Positions 34,843-46,559 of a DNA stretch of 64,000 nucleotides are shown here, piece by piece. The translations under genes and the position numbers were made by a program. Within the stretch, counting starts at the first letter, position 1. Every line of letters starts with the position of its first letter. Source of the stretch: Prostheceraeus crozeri (taxonomy: Eukaryota; Platyhelminthes; Polycladida; Euryleptidae); the NCBI GenBank assembly GCA_907163375.1, contig CAJQUW010012963.1:21066-85065 (forward strand), given 5' to 3'. The notes beneath the pieces are model-generated. The model was not told the origin of the DNA and did no database searches. It worked only from the letters and a program-made list of their open reading frames with translations.

Positions 34843-36834
34843 TTATAAATGCAAAGAGTTGTACTCGTAAACTGCGTGAAGGAGCCGTTCAGGATATCTT
34901 GAATTGATCAACTTGACCTTGTATTTTAACCAAGTGACTTTAAAGTCTGAGTGCGCAGCTTCTGATGCCTGCTCCGACCATATACCAAGAGCACCATTGG
35001 TATGGTCGCAGAATTCTGGCACATGGTAGAACACCATGTGCAACTTCGGTGTGAGAGGAAGTCCTGAATCTTTGTATGCTCTCCTGAAATCATCAATAAA
35101 ACGGCGGAAATCAGGATGCAATGCTGCTCCAAAGCAAGATTTCACAATCAATTTGAAGAGTGAGAATAACTCAACGAATCGTAGACATTGTAGTGGGCAC
35201 AAAGATCTCAACAAGTCAATATTATTCAAAAGAGTCATACAAAAGTTGCCATTGAATGCTCCTCCATGTATGGCTTCTTTTTCTACGTAGCATTTCCTAG
35301 GCGAAATGATGGCCTGTGGCCAGACTTTGATCATATGATTGTACAACGTATTTACAACACCAATGAGGAGATGTAGCTCCGGTGGTACCAGAATGTCGAT
35401 AATTTCAACATTTTCATCCACATGTTTGACAAGGAGAGAATGAATAACATTTCCAAATTGTTTTGCATTTGATTTACCTTTACTGCTCGAAAACCACGCC
35501 CAGAACTTTTCTTTCAAGTTGCCAATGGTCCTAAAACATAAAGAGTATTGATTAGGCTCAATCTAGCAAAAATGTTTACATAGAGTTTTTTATTCCCTTG
35601 TCATAGATCCTACGTGTTAATAAGTTAAGCACTACGACTAGACTTTCACCAGTTCATGAACTTCAATATCATAGGTCTAAGACTTTAGCATTAGGACCTA
35701 TACATGTGTAATAGTGCTCGCAGCTTTTAGCTTTGATACTCGTATTATAAAAATGTAAGTAGGACTTCAAGCAAACAATATTATGAATGTACTGTATAGA
35801 GGGCCTATCCACATAAGACATGAAAAATTTGCAAACGTATTTCCTGAAAGATGATTCCACGTCAGACTCGCGACAACACCTGAGTTTTCCTTCTTTATCC
35901 AACTTTGACTTATCAATATCACAATGACTGCAAGGATGGGTTGATCCGTGGGCCATCAAACGAAGAATAATGTTGGCAAGCTTTAAATCTGAAACAATTT
36001 TCCACCGGTCTCCAAGATCTTTTAATTTCAATGTCACGAACATTTGGAGTACGTTTCGATAATTCTCATCCACCACGGGAGTAATCAAAATCAAGAAAAT
36101 TTACTTTACGCTGGTATTAGTATCTTTTCGATGTCTTGTCTTTGGTTGTACATTCTCGTCATCGTAGGCAAAAACGCTGATCATGACTTTAACAAAGCCT
36201 CCGCCTCCATCAAGAGACAATTTGATAAAAAAATTGTCGTGATCAATACCTCTCGTTGTGCATATCACATGGATAAGTCTTTGAATATCTTTGCATAACA
36301 CTGCAGGTCTCTCGTACTGTTTCCCAGAATTATAAAAAAAGTCGCACGTTTTCACTTCAAATTGTTCATCGAGAAAATGACTAACATTGTACAACTTGTC
36401 TTTCAAAAATGGTTCAATTGATACTTGATTCCGCGTTGCTTTACGAATTTCCTGACCTAGCTTCAGTGTTTTGTTACGAGAAAGATTCAACTCACTTTGA
36501 ATATGAGCAAGACTTTTTGAAGAATCTCAAAGCTTGCGGTTGGTGACTGGCTTGTAGCACCCACACATTCATCATCCGATGATGTTTGGGACTGAATATC
36601 ACTTAAGTTCTGTCCAAATGTATCTTTGGTACACTGATGACTCTTTCCTCTTCCGAATTCAGATAGACATTTTGCACACAGTTTCTTAGAAGTTCCAGAT
36701 TCTGATGGCTGTTCAGCTTTTTTCCATGGAAACGCGTTGCCTTGTTTCAAATTTGGATTTGAGGTTGACTTTGCAATTTTACAAATGTAGCAGTCACAAT
36801 CAGAATCTCGAGTTCGTGATGGACGCCCAATCAA
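34843..36834 (-). pseudogene. unclassified transposon-like gene, broken into four frames
   Basis: Four consecutive minus-strand frames appear to be one gene. Part 1 (36834-36487): a Cys-rich N-terminus CDCYICKIAKS then KKLCAKCLSEFGRGKSHQC. Part 2 (36490-36101): NLSRNKTLKLGQEIRKATRN, then SLDGGGGFVKVMISVFAYDD near 36,215. Part 3 (36094-35669): DLKLANIILRLMAHGSTHPC and CSHC. Part 4 (35517-34843): PPELHLLIGVVNTLYNHMIK, ELFSLFKLIVKSCFGAALHP, TPKLHMVFYHVPEF and LGIWSEQASEAAHSDFKVTW. Parts 1 and 2 join by a one-base frame change near 36,500. A possible intron acceptor (TATGTTTTAG then GACC) precedes part 4. I recall similar unnamed proteins, in many copies, from cnidarian and other invertebrate genomes. 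Asp in SLDGGGG and Glu in WSEQASE could be catalytic; that is inference. The function is unknown. Confidence 0.6.
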
Positions 36835-36839
36835 TGAAT

Positions 36840-37740
36840 AATCTGGTAATTCAATAGTGTGATCATATATGTCCTATATATATGTCATATACATGTATAT
36901 GTCGAGAATATTCCGAAAGAATAAGACCACACTTTCCACAAACTGCTGTTGGATATCGAATATCATCGGGATCAAAATGATTAAATTTGAATGAATAGAT
37001 CTGATTTTCTGTAAGAACTCGCATTTCCTTCGATTTTCGGAGACATAGTTAACAAACTTTTTCTCTACACGCATTGTGGTTCATTCGCTCATATGGCATA
37101 CTTGTCTGAATGTGATGAAAACAACTTCTGATGTGTTCAATATGCTGACTCCCATCATGCTATTGCTTGGCTGACGTCACAATACCAAAATCATCCCTGA
37201 ATAGCCATGATATGTGTTGCATTGAATTGAAACGAGCATCGATCGTTCATGTCTAGATGGGACATAGATATTCGTCCGACCTCAAAATAGCTGCTTTTGT
37301 CTCTCTCGGAAAAAAATTCATTCTAGCAAAAATACTCATTGATTTCTTATCAATCGCTTCGATTTCTTTATCTAAACCATAGAAATAAACTGTTTATCTG
37401 AAGTTGGTTTTATTGTTGTCAATTTGTATGATCTAAACAAATAGTAACTGTCAGCTGATCATGAAGTCACAATACGGAAATAACATAGAAAGCCGAAATT
37501 CGTATAGATTCTAGATGAATGTTTCCTAACCATGATAAAGTTTTATCAGATGTCGCATTGTTATAGTCTATCTTAGCGTTCTCATTGCCTTATTAGTCAA
37601 ACTCGGGTTGTGGGCATTTCAGCGAAAGAGAACATTTCATACAGGACATAGGAAATGTTTATGTCTGACACAAGTAAAAACGCATTTGGTCTCACAGTGC
37701 GACATCTGTGATTCATACAACTCATACATTCGTCAAAGAA
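36840..37740. other. non-coding stretch, nothing recognised
   Basis: A short TA-rich run lies at 36,865-36,902. No gene or element ends recognised before the 8-bp duplication CCTGACGC at 37741-37748. Confidence 0.4.
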
Positions 37741-37748
37741 CCTGACGC

Positions 37749-38004
37749 TATAGAAATCGACAACAATAAAACCTCTAGAACGGAGGTTAAGCTTCATATA
37801 ATACACAATAGTGGCACATAAATCGCACGCATTTTCACTTAGATACACCTGTCAACGGCTGCATGATTGGGTTAGAATCAGTCACATGTGTAATTCTAAG
37901 CTTTTAATTGGTCATTCATGCCCCAACTTAGTTCCGCCGGCGGTGCCGCGACCTTGAGTCAATTTCCATTCTAGTCAACTTCAGTTAAACAAGCTATTTC
38001 TATG
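37749..38004. mobile_element. MITE with 8-bp TSD, copy 2
   Basis: A second copy of the 818-1073 element, in the same orientation and of the same 256-bp length. Shared landmarks include GACAACAATAAAACCTCTAG, CATAAATCGCACGCATTTTC and GCCGCGACCTTGAGTCAATT. The 8-bp target CCTGACGC is repeated at 37741-37748 and 38005-38012. The terminal base of the left repeat is T instead of C. Confidence 0.85.
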
Positions 38005-38012
38005 CCTGACGC

Positions 38013-40340
38013 TATCTGATGATCTGATATCTATGATTTTACCTTTCTTCAACAGTTGAAAGAGGAGACATGCATCAACGGCAGTTACACGAGAACGCAA
38101 TGCAAGTAATTTAGAACTTCATATCGATGTAACCGAAACTGCCACAGTCAACGCACATGCATGGTCAGAGTGCAACAACTGACCTGAGAGCATGCTAGAG
38201 CGACGAGAAATGGGCGTCCTCGGGGCTAAGCAAAGGCTGATTTAGAGAAAGTAAAATGCTACTGCCTAGACTCAGGAATTATCATTTTCGTAACATTGAT
38301 ATTTCGTCTTTCTTCAACAGAGATGAGATTCACTTTGACGGACACGACAAGAGTGACTACTAATCAACCAAATTTAGATTATCAATGCACTTATGAAGAA
38401 TGAATATGGAATAAAAACATAGAAGTCCATAAACAAAAAATCAACAAAAATCATAATACTTATAAAAATGGTAGTAGTATTTCACCCATGCACTCATTCA
38501 TTAGAAAGAATTCATTTCATTTGATGTGGAGGGCTTCAAGAGAACGTCATGATATTCACTCCTCTGGCAATGTACCATGCTCCTCACCGAAATGTCTGCT
38601 CACCGCCCATGTTATGAAAGGCTGATTTACCAATCATGATTTTTGTCTGCAAATCGGTGCATCACAATACTAATTTCTGTTCTTCTGTGTCTTTGAAAAC
38701 TTGCAATACAGATGGATTTAGTCGCTATATTCAATATTAGCTAATCGCTTTTTTCTTAAAATCAATATTCCAACAATATTCAATGAAGTCCATGGATTCA
38801 AGAAAAACATAGAAAAGATCGATCATAAGATTCATCGATAAATGTGTAATGACTCTTAACCATGGAAGACTATGAGCCAAGACATTTTAGTGTTGTCCAC
38901 CATGCTTGTTCAAGCACTTGTTAGTTGTTATTTGCCTCTAATACGTTCCTTCCCCCACTGCTGCGCGATTTATTAGAATAGATGGCGGAGCATTTTTTTG
39001 AAAAATCAACCTTGCCTATAAGACTTACAATTTAGTTGCATGTAGTACATGGTTGCTGTCGGTCTCAGGAGAGGGGCTTCTGTCTCTGGCTGTTATTCCA
39101 TGAGCTGGAGCGGGCCTGGACTTATGGCGGGCCGGGCTGAAAAAATTCTGTTAGCACCCAGGCATGAAATATCTAGTATCCGGACCGATGTTTATTACCT
39201 CTGAAATAAGAAATATCTTCCTCATTTGATCATTTAAATTCTCTAAATAATTTCATATGATAGCTCATCATGGTTCTCAAGCAATATAATGAAATAAACA
39301 CAGGCATTATGACTTCACTTTTTTCAAAAAGACTGTATGTCTTCAGTACATTCGTTTTCCCTGTTTTTATAAACCTAAATACAACCTACAACAATGGCAG
39401 CTATCTGTCAAAAAGGATCCAATTTATTTGTGATAGACAAACGCATTATACATGTGCAATATTTAAAAGAAATGAAAATTCACTATACATTAAATGTTTG
39501 AAAATTCACTTTCTGTTAGACAGTTATCAATTTACTTACAGATGGTACATAGGTCCTACAGCATGCGATCATGCAACCAACAATCATATTTTTTTAGAAT
39601 GATTCTTAAGGCGATTGCACTCAACTAGCCTAATTGATATTTTCATTACGAATGGTAAAGTCCTCAAAACGATGTAATTTCTCACTCGGGCCCAGATGCA
39701 AAATCATCCGGGCCTAATATTTTGAAGTCGATGCGGGTGCGGGCCGGGATATTGAATAAATTCTGCGGCGCTCTCGCCGTTTGTTAGAGGAATTGCAATT
39801 CCATAAATAATAATCCGGCATTTCGCTTGTTCGTGTAAGTATACAATCTCTTTCTCCAGCTACCTGACGCAATTTTGTCTGCCTTTGTTAATTGTTTTGC
39901 ATAATCTACCTGGACAACTCAATAGTAGGTCATTACCGATGATGCAAGGTTGACAGCGAATCATTCGTAATATATTTAAGCAGTCTGCACTGTTTATCAT
40001 TGTGTGCATGACTAAAGAATATCATGACAACTCGTTTATGAAAGAGAATTTATCTTGCCTTTATGCGTGAGAAGCTTTGACATTGCAGGAATTATCATTA
40101 TAATCTGTAACACGGTCATTCAAGTCTTTAGAAAAGATTCATCACCTCATGAAAAGCGGAAATTTAGCGCTAAATAGAAAGTGAGGACAGAAATGTAATC
40201 GTATCTGCACTAGGTTTTTAGAAAAACATGTTTATGAAAATATTTAAAGCAGAAAGCATCATTAATAATGACAGTAATAATAGTGTTTATATTTTTCTGT
40301 ATACAAGGACCAAGGAATTGATATGGTGGATCAATATTGG
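38013..40340. other. non-coding stretch, mostly unassigned
   Basis: About 2.3 kb without a recognised gene. GC-rich motifs of the GGGCCGGGC and CGGGCCGGGA kind occur near 39,100-39,140 and 39,700-39,760 and could mark the two ends of an old element, but I could not define termini or a duplication. Confidence 0.35.
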
Positions 40341-40352
40341 AAGCACGACCCT

Positions 40353-40748
40353 CAATAGGTGATCGAAACTAATGATACAAAGATCTTGTGGGACTTCGAA
40401 GTGCACTACATGCAAGCAAGAAGAGCAGACATCATCGTGGGGGATAAGATCCACAGGAAAACTCTGATAATAGATATAGCAGTCCCCGACGACAAAAACA
40501 TACAAGAGAAAGAGAAGGAGAAGATCACAAAGTATCAAGACCTGTGCTTAGAAATAAAGAAGTTGTGGAACACAAATGTTGAAGTTGTCCCGGTTGTTGT
40601 CGGCGCCTTGCGTGCCTACACATCACGGTTGAAGGCCTACCTCAACAAGATTCCTGGGGCACACCACATACCGGAGTTGACAAAAGCATCACTGCTTGCC
40701 AGTGCTCATATCCTGCGTCGAACTCTTGATCTCCCTGAGGCTTGGTAA
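40353..40748 (+). pseudogene. LINE restriction-like endonuclease, C-terminal fragment
   Basis: The frame runs KILWDFEVHYMQARRADIIV, TLIIDIAVPDDKNIQEKEKE, TKYQDLCLEIKKLWN, VEVVPVVVGAL and ends LASAHILRRTLDLPEAW with a natural stop at 40746-40748. This C-terminal module is attached to reverse transcriptases of site-specific-type non-LTR elements (R2/NeSL/Utopia-like). It carries a PD-(D/E)XK-type nuclease fold: the RADIIV Asp and the IDIAVP Asp occupy the expected places, although the usual PD is AD here. No reverse transcriptase lies upstream, so it is a 5'-truncated copy. Confidence 0.7.
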
Positions 40749-40749
40749 G

Positions 40750-41555
40750 TCTTCGAGTTCTTGAGAGACTAAACCGATCTGAATGTGTGAGATCGTGTCA
40801 AAAAAGTGTTTATATTTCAGGAAGAATGAAAATCGTAAAATACGTGATACATAATTCGAAGTTTGAGTCACAAAGCAGTAATGACATCGAGCCTTCAAAT
40901 AAAACCTTCAGACTTTACAGTTGGCAGTTGATATGCTCATCAGATTAATGCAACCCTTTCAGGACCGGGTTGTTTTCGGCGTCGTAGGACCGGTGTCACA
41001 AAGTGCGCCCCTCAAATCTTCCACTTTTCGATGGATAAAGCATTTTTGAAAACAGGGTTACATTATTTTTCGAGTCTCCTTGTTTCGAATGGTAGTGCCT
41101 CTTTTGGTTGATTCGAAGATCTTCATACCAAAATTCAAATCTAAAATTTGTGTTTTCAGCTTTCATAAACTATGTAATTTTTTACCCTCCAAAAATTGGT
41201 CATTACAACTAAAGTATTTATGCAAACGTTTGCTCAAGTATATCTATATGGCGTTATAAGTATTTCTACGTTAAATTTAGTACTATAAATAGGACTATAA
41301 ATACTATGAATAGGAAATTTGAACGCAAATAATGTATTTTCATGTATTATTGCATTTTTCTTTCTTTACAAATATCTGGTTCTAATGACTTCTATGCTAA
41401 ACAGACAAGTTTGTAATACATTCCGAATGCAATCTTTCGAATGATGACATGTACGTACGTGTATTTTGCATTATTCTGTGGGTTTCATATCTAAAAATTC
41501 ACATGAAGACGTTATATATTTTCACATCTTGCATGTATACATTAATTTCACCTTG
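40750..41555. other. non-coding stretch, nothing recognised
   Basis: Repeated ACTATAAAT-type motifs around 41,280-41,310; otherwise unassigned. Confidence 0.35.
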
Positions 41556-41559
41556 AATT

Positions 41560-42943
41560 TCAATGATCAGGAAAGAGACACAGATGCCGGTTCTGAATGC
41601 GAAATATCACGTTCAAATGCCGTTGAATCTTGGAACATTGATATTACAACTAATCAAGTGAAGTCAAAACTACGTACAATCAACACAAGGAAGTCAATGG
41701 GTAGTAATGGGATACCGCTTGTAATTTACAAAGAAGCTGCCGAATATCTTGTTGGTCCTATTGCCCATCTCTTCAATATTTCAATATCCGAAAGTCGCTT
41801 TCCCAATAGATGGAAAATGTCACATATCTGTCCAATCCCTAAATCGAGCCCAGTGTCGGTTGATAAACTAAGACCGATATCATTATTATCGACTCCGTCC
41901 AAGATCCTCGAAAAATGTGTGCTTGAGTCAGTGTATCATTTATTTTTGGATAATATTGGTGACAGTCAATTCGGAAGCAGACCATCTAGCTCAACTACAT
42001 ACGCTGTGATACGTTTAATACATCATGCTTTCCTCCATCTAGAATCTCAATCTGTGTGTGGTGTAAAGATTATTGCGTATGACTATTCCAGGGCATTTTA
42101 TATGGTTTCCCATGAACTTGTCATCCGAAGACTCGTAGAAACCAATTTCCAGATCGATTTCATCAAATGAATTAAGGATTACCTGAAGAACAGGTTACAA
42201 GCAACCCGTATTGGATGCACTCTCAATTCGACAACCCAAGTTAAATGCGGTGTCCCACAAGGCTCTGTACTTGGGTCAATGCTGCTTTGTCTTATTGTCG
42301 GTTCTCTGAGAGCGCTTCATAATGATACTCAACTGATTCAATATATTGATGACATAACACTGAGTGTGCCTATCTACAAAGATTCTGATAATGGGCATAT
42401 CAAAGAAGAACATTCGAATATCCTGAAGTGGTCTCAAGATGATATGCTCAAGATTAACTCTGCGAAGTGCAAATCCATTTGTTTTAAAAATCAACGAATT
42501 GTGCTGACTTGTAGCTAGAAGGTGTCGCTGATGTAGAAGAAATAAAGTTTTTGGGTGTTGTTCTAAGTAAGCGACTTACCTGGAATGAGCATATCAATCA
42601 CTTGCTACGGACTGCCTCTCGACGTCTTTACGCTTTGCGATTGCTCAAGCCACTGCTCACTCCTAAGGAATTGACTTGTGTGTACTATGGAACGATGCGC
42701 TCGCTATTAGAATATACATCTGCTTCCTTTGTGTAGCTTCCGGCATACCTTAGTGAACATCTTGAAAAATCTCAGAAACGATGCCATAGATTGATATACG
42801 GCTTTGGCAAACGCGATCATTGCTCCTGTGGTCTTTTCCCTGATCTAAGGAATAGACGATACAACTCCGCAAAGACGCTGTTCATCGCTGCTGCAAATGA
42901 TGACAAGCATGTTTTACACAGTATTATTCCTGTAATTTTCTAA
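41560..42943 (+). pseudogene. LINE reverse transcriptase, CR1-like, three frames
   Basis: Coding begins at about NDQERDTDAGSECEISRSNA and shows the fingers and palm in order: TRKSMGSNGIPLVIYKEAAE (41,700), RPISLLSTPSKILEKCV (41,870), SRAFYMVSHELVIRR near 42,090 (first catalytic position, normally FDxVxH), GVPQGSVLGSMLL (42,250) and QYIDDITLSVPIYKD near 42,350 (catalytic YxDD). Then come FLGVVLSKRLTWNEHINHLL and the thumb, ending HVLHSIIPVIF at 42943. Stops at 42168-42170, 42516-42518 and 42734-42736 interrupt it. The Asp of the first palm motif is replaced (SRAFYMV where SRAFD is expected). The C-terminal style (SQKRCHRLIYG, HVLHSIIP) matches the 46.6 kb relic. Confidence 0.8.
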
Positions 42944-43132
42944 TTTGTATGTTTCTTTTACAACATCGATGATCAATTTGCGATGATTTCTGTTGCTGAT
43001 GTCTGATGATACCTGAGCCTATGTAAAAACGGTAACTAGAATTGTATTTATAGTTGTAATTCGAGCACGTGACTTTCATGATTTCACTTATCACTACAAT
43101 TATGATTTTCAATTTTCTGGAAATATACTATT

Positions 43133-43154
43133 TTCTCTCTCTCTCTCTCTCTCT
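43133..43154. repeat. CT dinucleotide microsatellite
   Basis: About eleven CT units following TTTT, near the end of the LINE relic but not clearly its tail. Confidence 0.7.
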
Positions 43155-43544
43155 ACATTACATGTACAATTATACACATACAGTTTATATACACTCATTT
43201 TGTGATAAAAATTAATGTGCATGTCAACAATGTTGAATTCCACATGCATAAATATTATGTAAATATGATAGAGAAACACTAACTATATCAATAATCAATG
43301 TTACTCTAAATGAGAACCATCAATTTTTTAAAAAGTACTTTACAAAATGACCTTCAAAACTGACCTTACAGTAGATCAATTTTGCCCAAAATATTGCTGA
43401 AAGTTCAACATACATGCAAGCCAACATAAACAAAAAATTGAACTTTTATCTGAATTATTTTAGGAGATATGAAAAGAAGTTGTTTGTGCCTCCCCTCGTT
43501 CCTGAAACGGTTAACTTGTAAATAAAACTGATACAAAAAGAAAA

Positions 43545-43870
43545 TTATTTCCACGCATGTCTAATGTCATTGTTCATGAGCATTACTGCTTGAAGAAAGA
43601 GAGATCGCTTTCTCTTCTTTGATCGACGAAGGTGCACTTCAAAATGCCTGGAGTACCGCAGGCGACTTGATATGAACTTGAATAGAAGATGCCGACCATC
43701 CAAACTTATATTTTTGACTTCTTTTTTTTTAATGGAATCAATCTGACTTTCGTTCATAACTTCAATTAGCTCAATCCCCCTTCTCTGTATTCTCTTGAGC
43801 TTGTTTTCGAGTCCTTTAGGCAAACCAAGTAACAACTGACACACCTACTCAATTGCAGATCATATGTATG
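43545..43870 (-). pseudogene. LINE C-terminal remnant
   Basis: The minus-strand frame reads VCQLLLGLPKGLENKLKRIQ, RRGIELIEVM, then LDGRHLLFKFISSRLRYSRH and FEVHLRRSKKRKRSLFLQAV. The pattern 'LP.GLENKLKRIQRRGI' is the post-palm segment of many LINE reverse transcriptases (the stretch after the pVWH box), here ending near an AWK stop. The upstream catalytic part is missing. It is an old fragment. Confidence 0.5.
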
Positions 43871-43899
43871 CATCGTAAATGCATGGTAATTCATGCTTA

Positions 43900-44146
43900 C
43901 TGGCATAATATTTCATTTTTCGAAAATAAAAAAGAGACGATTACATTTGCAGACGACATCTTGAACGTGATCATGCCAAGTGAAACGATTAGGTTGTTAT
44001 TTTCAGTGCTTGTCTGTATTATCTAACAGGGGACTTTTTGCCTCCCTCGCTCCTTTTAATCTCACGTCGGAACGAATAATCGTTGGAAAGTCATGACTTT
44101 TCCAAACTTTCCTTTGGCTTTCTCTGAGTGGTAGCGCATAGAGCAG
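43900..44146. other. short non-coding interval
   Basis: No features recognised before the TA of the next MITE. Confidence 0.35.
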
Positions 44147-44149
44147 GTA

Positions 44150-44367
44150 CACTGTAAACTGTCACCTCCTAAAATCGAAGAAACCTGCATCCTAAAGCGC
44201 CACACACTAGAATTTTAGGAGGTTGCGTGAAATAGAATGTTGACATACTAAAGGGAACAATAATCCTAGTGCGCTAGCCTCCCAAAACGCTTTGCTTTAG
44301 GTTTTTTTATTAGTTATGAATAGTGTCTTGCTTTTGTGTGTGATTTAGGAGGTGCTGGTTTAGAGTG
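44150..44367. mobile_element. MITE with CACTGTAAA terminus (type D)
   Basis: A 218-bp element flanked by TA (44148-44149 and 44368-44369). The left end is CACTGTAAACTGTCACCTCC; the inverse of the right end is CACTCTAAACCAGCACCTCC; both continue TAAA. CCTCCTAAA or its inverse recurs inside (near 44,220). No coding capacity. Confidence 0.82.
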
Positions 44368-44809
44368 TATAGTAGGCAGAGTGTCGACTCAAGAGATGTC
44401 CGAATGCAGTAAGATTATATACCAAATTCAATTGCAATTTGAAACTGACAATTGATACGAGATTCAATGTTACCTCATGTTCAATAACCATTATGACTAA
44501 TAATTATTATTAGATTATATATTATACATAATGATATAGTATAATTATGATTATGATTACTATTGTTAGACATTGAATACATCCAATGAAGAATAATTGT
44601 ACATTTGAAGGTCCTCTCCTTCCAGCGTGACTCCTTATTTCATTTCATCTGAGCTAGTATTTCATTGTATCATTCTCGAAATTGTAAATAGAAGTCATCA
44701 CAAATTGTCAAGTGCAGTGTAATCTGTATTTATCCATAATTTGTATTCATTGTAATAAATAACGGGTTTTCAGTTTTGAGAAATTGACGTTTCTTACTTC
44801 TCGCATATT

Positions 44810-44977
44810 TTTAGAGATTTGGTATTCTCTTCATACGAATATTGACCTTCATTGGTATATATTCGTATGTTTTTGGTATGTAGCGATACGAAAAACTGGC
44901 TGATTAAAAACAGCATACCAAGGTATCCATCCTTCGAATGTGTTTGTATTTTTGTGTGTAGTGAGCGGTTTACAGTG
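44810..44977. mobile_element. CACTGTAAA-ended element, right end only (type B-like)
   Basis: Right end GAGCGGTTTACAGTG at 44977 followed by TA. The interior has TTGGTATGTAGCGATACGAA, which is also present at about 7,227-7,247, and TATTCGTATG-like motifs of type B. The left end could not be found. Confidence 0.6.
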
Positions 44978-44980
44978 TAG

Positions 44981-45260
44981 TGTACACCGATGCTATTCTG
45001 AAAAGTTACGTGACGTAATTGATGCATGTAGAACTACGAATCATATTGTTGTAACTGATGCAAATCCATTTTCCAGCGTTTATGAATTCATTGCAAGAAT
45101 TAGAGAAGAACGAACCATTTACCACAATTTAAAATATGACGGCTTGAATTCTGAAATAATATTTGTTGTAGCAAGATCAAATTTGAGTGAAAAACCAATG
45201 CCACCATTGGACAGAGAGCATGTGCGAAATGGGTGCACGCTACTACGCTTTGTCAAATAA
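44981..45260 (+). other. unidentified open reading frame abutting a MITE
   Basis: From the base after the MITE, a frame reads CYSEKLRDVIDACRTTNHIV, VTDANPFSSVYEFIARIREE, NLKYDGLNSEIIFVVARSNL and ends LLRFVK at 45260. It looks like a folded, soluble protein (regular alternation of hydrophobic residues, balanced charge) and not like random AT-rich translation. I do not recognise the family. It could be a host exon truncated on its 5' side by the transposon, or the tail of an unknown element. Confidence 0.3.
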
Positions 45261-45264
45261 CATG

Positions 45265-46555
45265 ATAGTTCCACAGAATTAAATATTTTGCTTATTCTGC
45301 TTCGGTTTGCCAGAAGTGTGCTTTATTCGAAATCGCCGGCACATCGCGGAACTTACTGAGTGTGCAAAAAGGAATTCCTAATTCCTTACAGAGTTCGGAA
45401 AAAAGTCGTGCGTCGCTTTCGGATTGCTCTGAATTCCAGCAAAGAGCTTCGATTGCCACAATTTCTTTAGATTCAGAGAATTCAGATCATTGTGCACAAG
45501 TTTTCTCCATAATGATCGCCCTTCCGAGCATTATTAAAAAAAGTAGCAGGCGCACGAAAATTAGTTCATCTGATGATACCACCATCCTCACAATTACAGT
45601 GATGTGTGTTTTGGTGTGTGCGAAATGATATCACAGGCGCACGCCTCTCTCACTGGCTCTCGTTCGTGTCCTCTGCTGAGTGCTGACAGCTTATTGCTTG
45701 CCATTTCCAATAGTAAGCGATACACAGACCTTTTTCAAGCTGGATATATTAACAAAAGTGTTTCGTGAATTCACTTCCCGCGAGTTATGCTACATTCTCT
45801 GACTTCTGCTGAAAGTGCATTTGCACAAAAACAAGTAACAGAATTCTCGATGTCTCCGTTTATATCAATCAAAATAGCAAACCCTGACTTTTGAAAGGGA
45901 CTCTACAAGGAACAATGTTGTGCCAAATTTCTTCTTGTTTTGAAGATATATTCCTAATTCACGATAAATTGGGAGATAGCTAGACTAATTGAACCTGTGT
46001 GAATATGACTCGTATCTTTCTATGCGGGCATCATCAGATCTTCTATGACGTTCCATTGAATCTACAAAGTACAGCTTGCTTGTTCTTTTTAACATTTCAT
46101 TTTCAGGAGTCTGTCTTCTCTACCTTATCGGCATCGAATTGCATTAATTCTAGACATTCATATCTGTTTCTCATTAGAGCGATTAGTCATTCGTCCCTGC
46201 AACTCATCAGGTTACTATCGAATTATTCTCAAAAAGGATGCGGAGACATTGCATGTATCTTTTATTAATGATCCATGAGAAGCGGGGACAAATAAGTGCA
46301 CACAAGTAAATATTTTCATTAATTTTGTTGACTTATCAATCACAGTCGGCATATTCAGTACATTCTGGTAATGTATGATAAGTATTCACGTGACGGATCT
46401 CAATCCAACGATGACGGATGGACTTTACTGTTAGGCTATAGATATATTATTTCTTAATCCACTAAAAATTGCTTTTTCATTCCTCGCCCCATTGAAGGGG
46501 CGCCCCCTGCTGATCTCCCAAACTATTATGAGAGAGAGAGATTTTTTTTATTTAT
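45265..46555. other. non-coding stretch, nothing recognised
   Basis: Small frames at 45362-45628 and 45999-46268 have no recognisable domains. No repeat ends seen. Confidence 0.35.
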
Positions 46556-46559
46556 CAAT

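Noticed and set aside
39090-39780. Element bounded by GGGCCGGGC and CGGGCCGGG motifs
   Set aside because: Ends are not cleanly inverted and no target duplication could be found.
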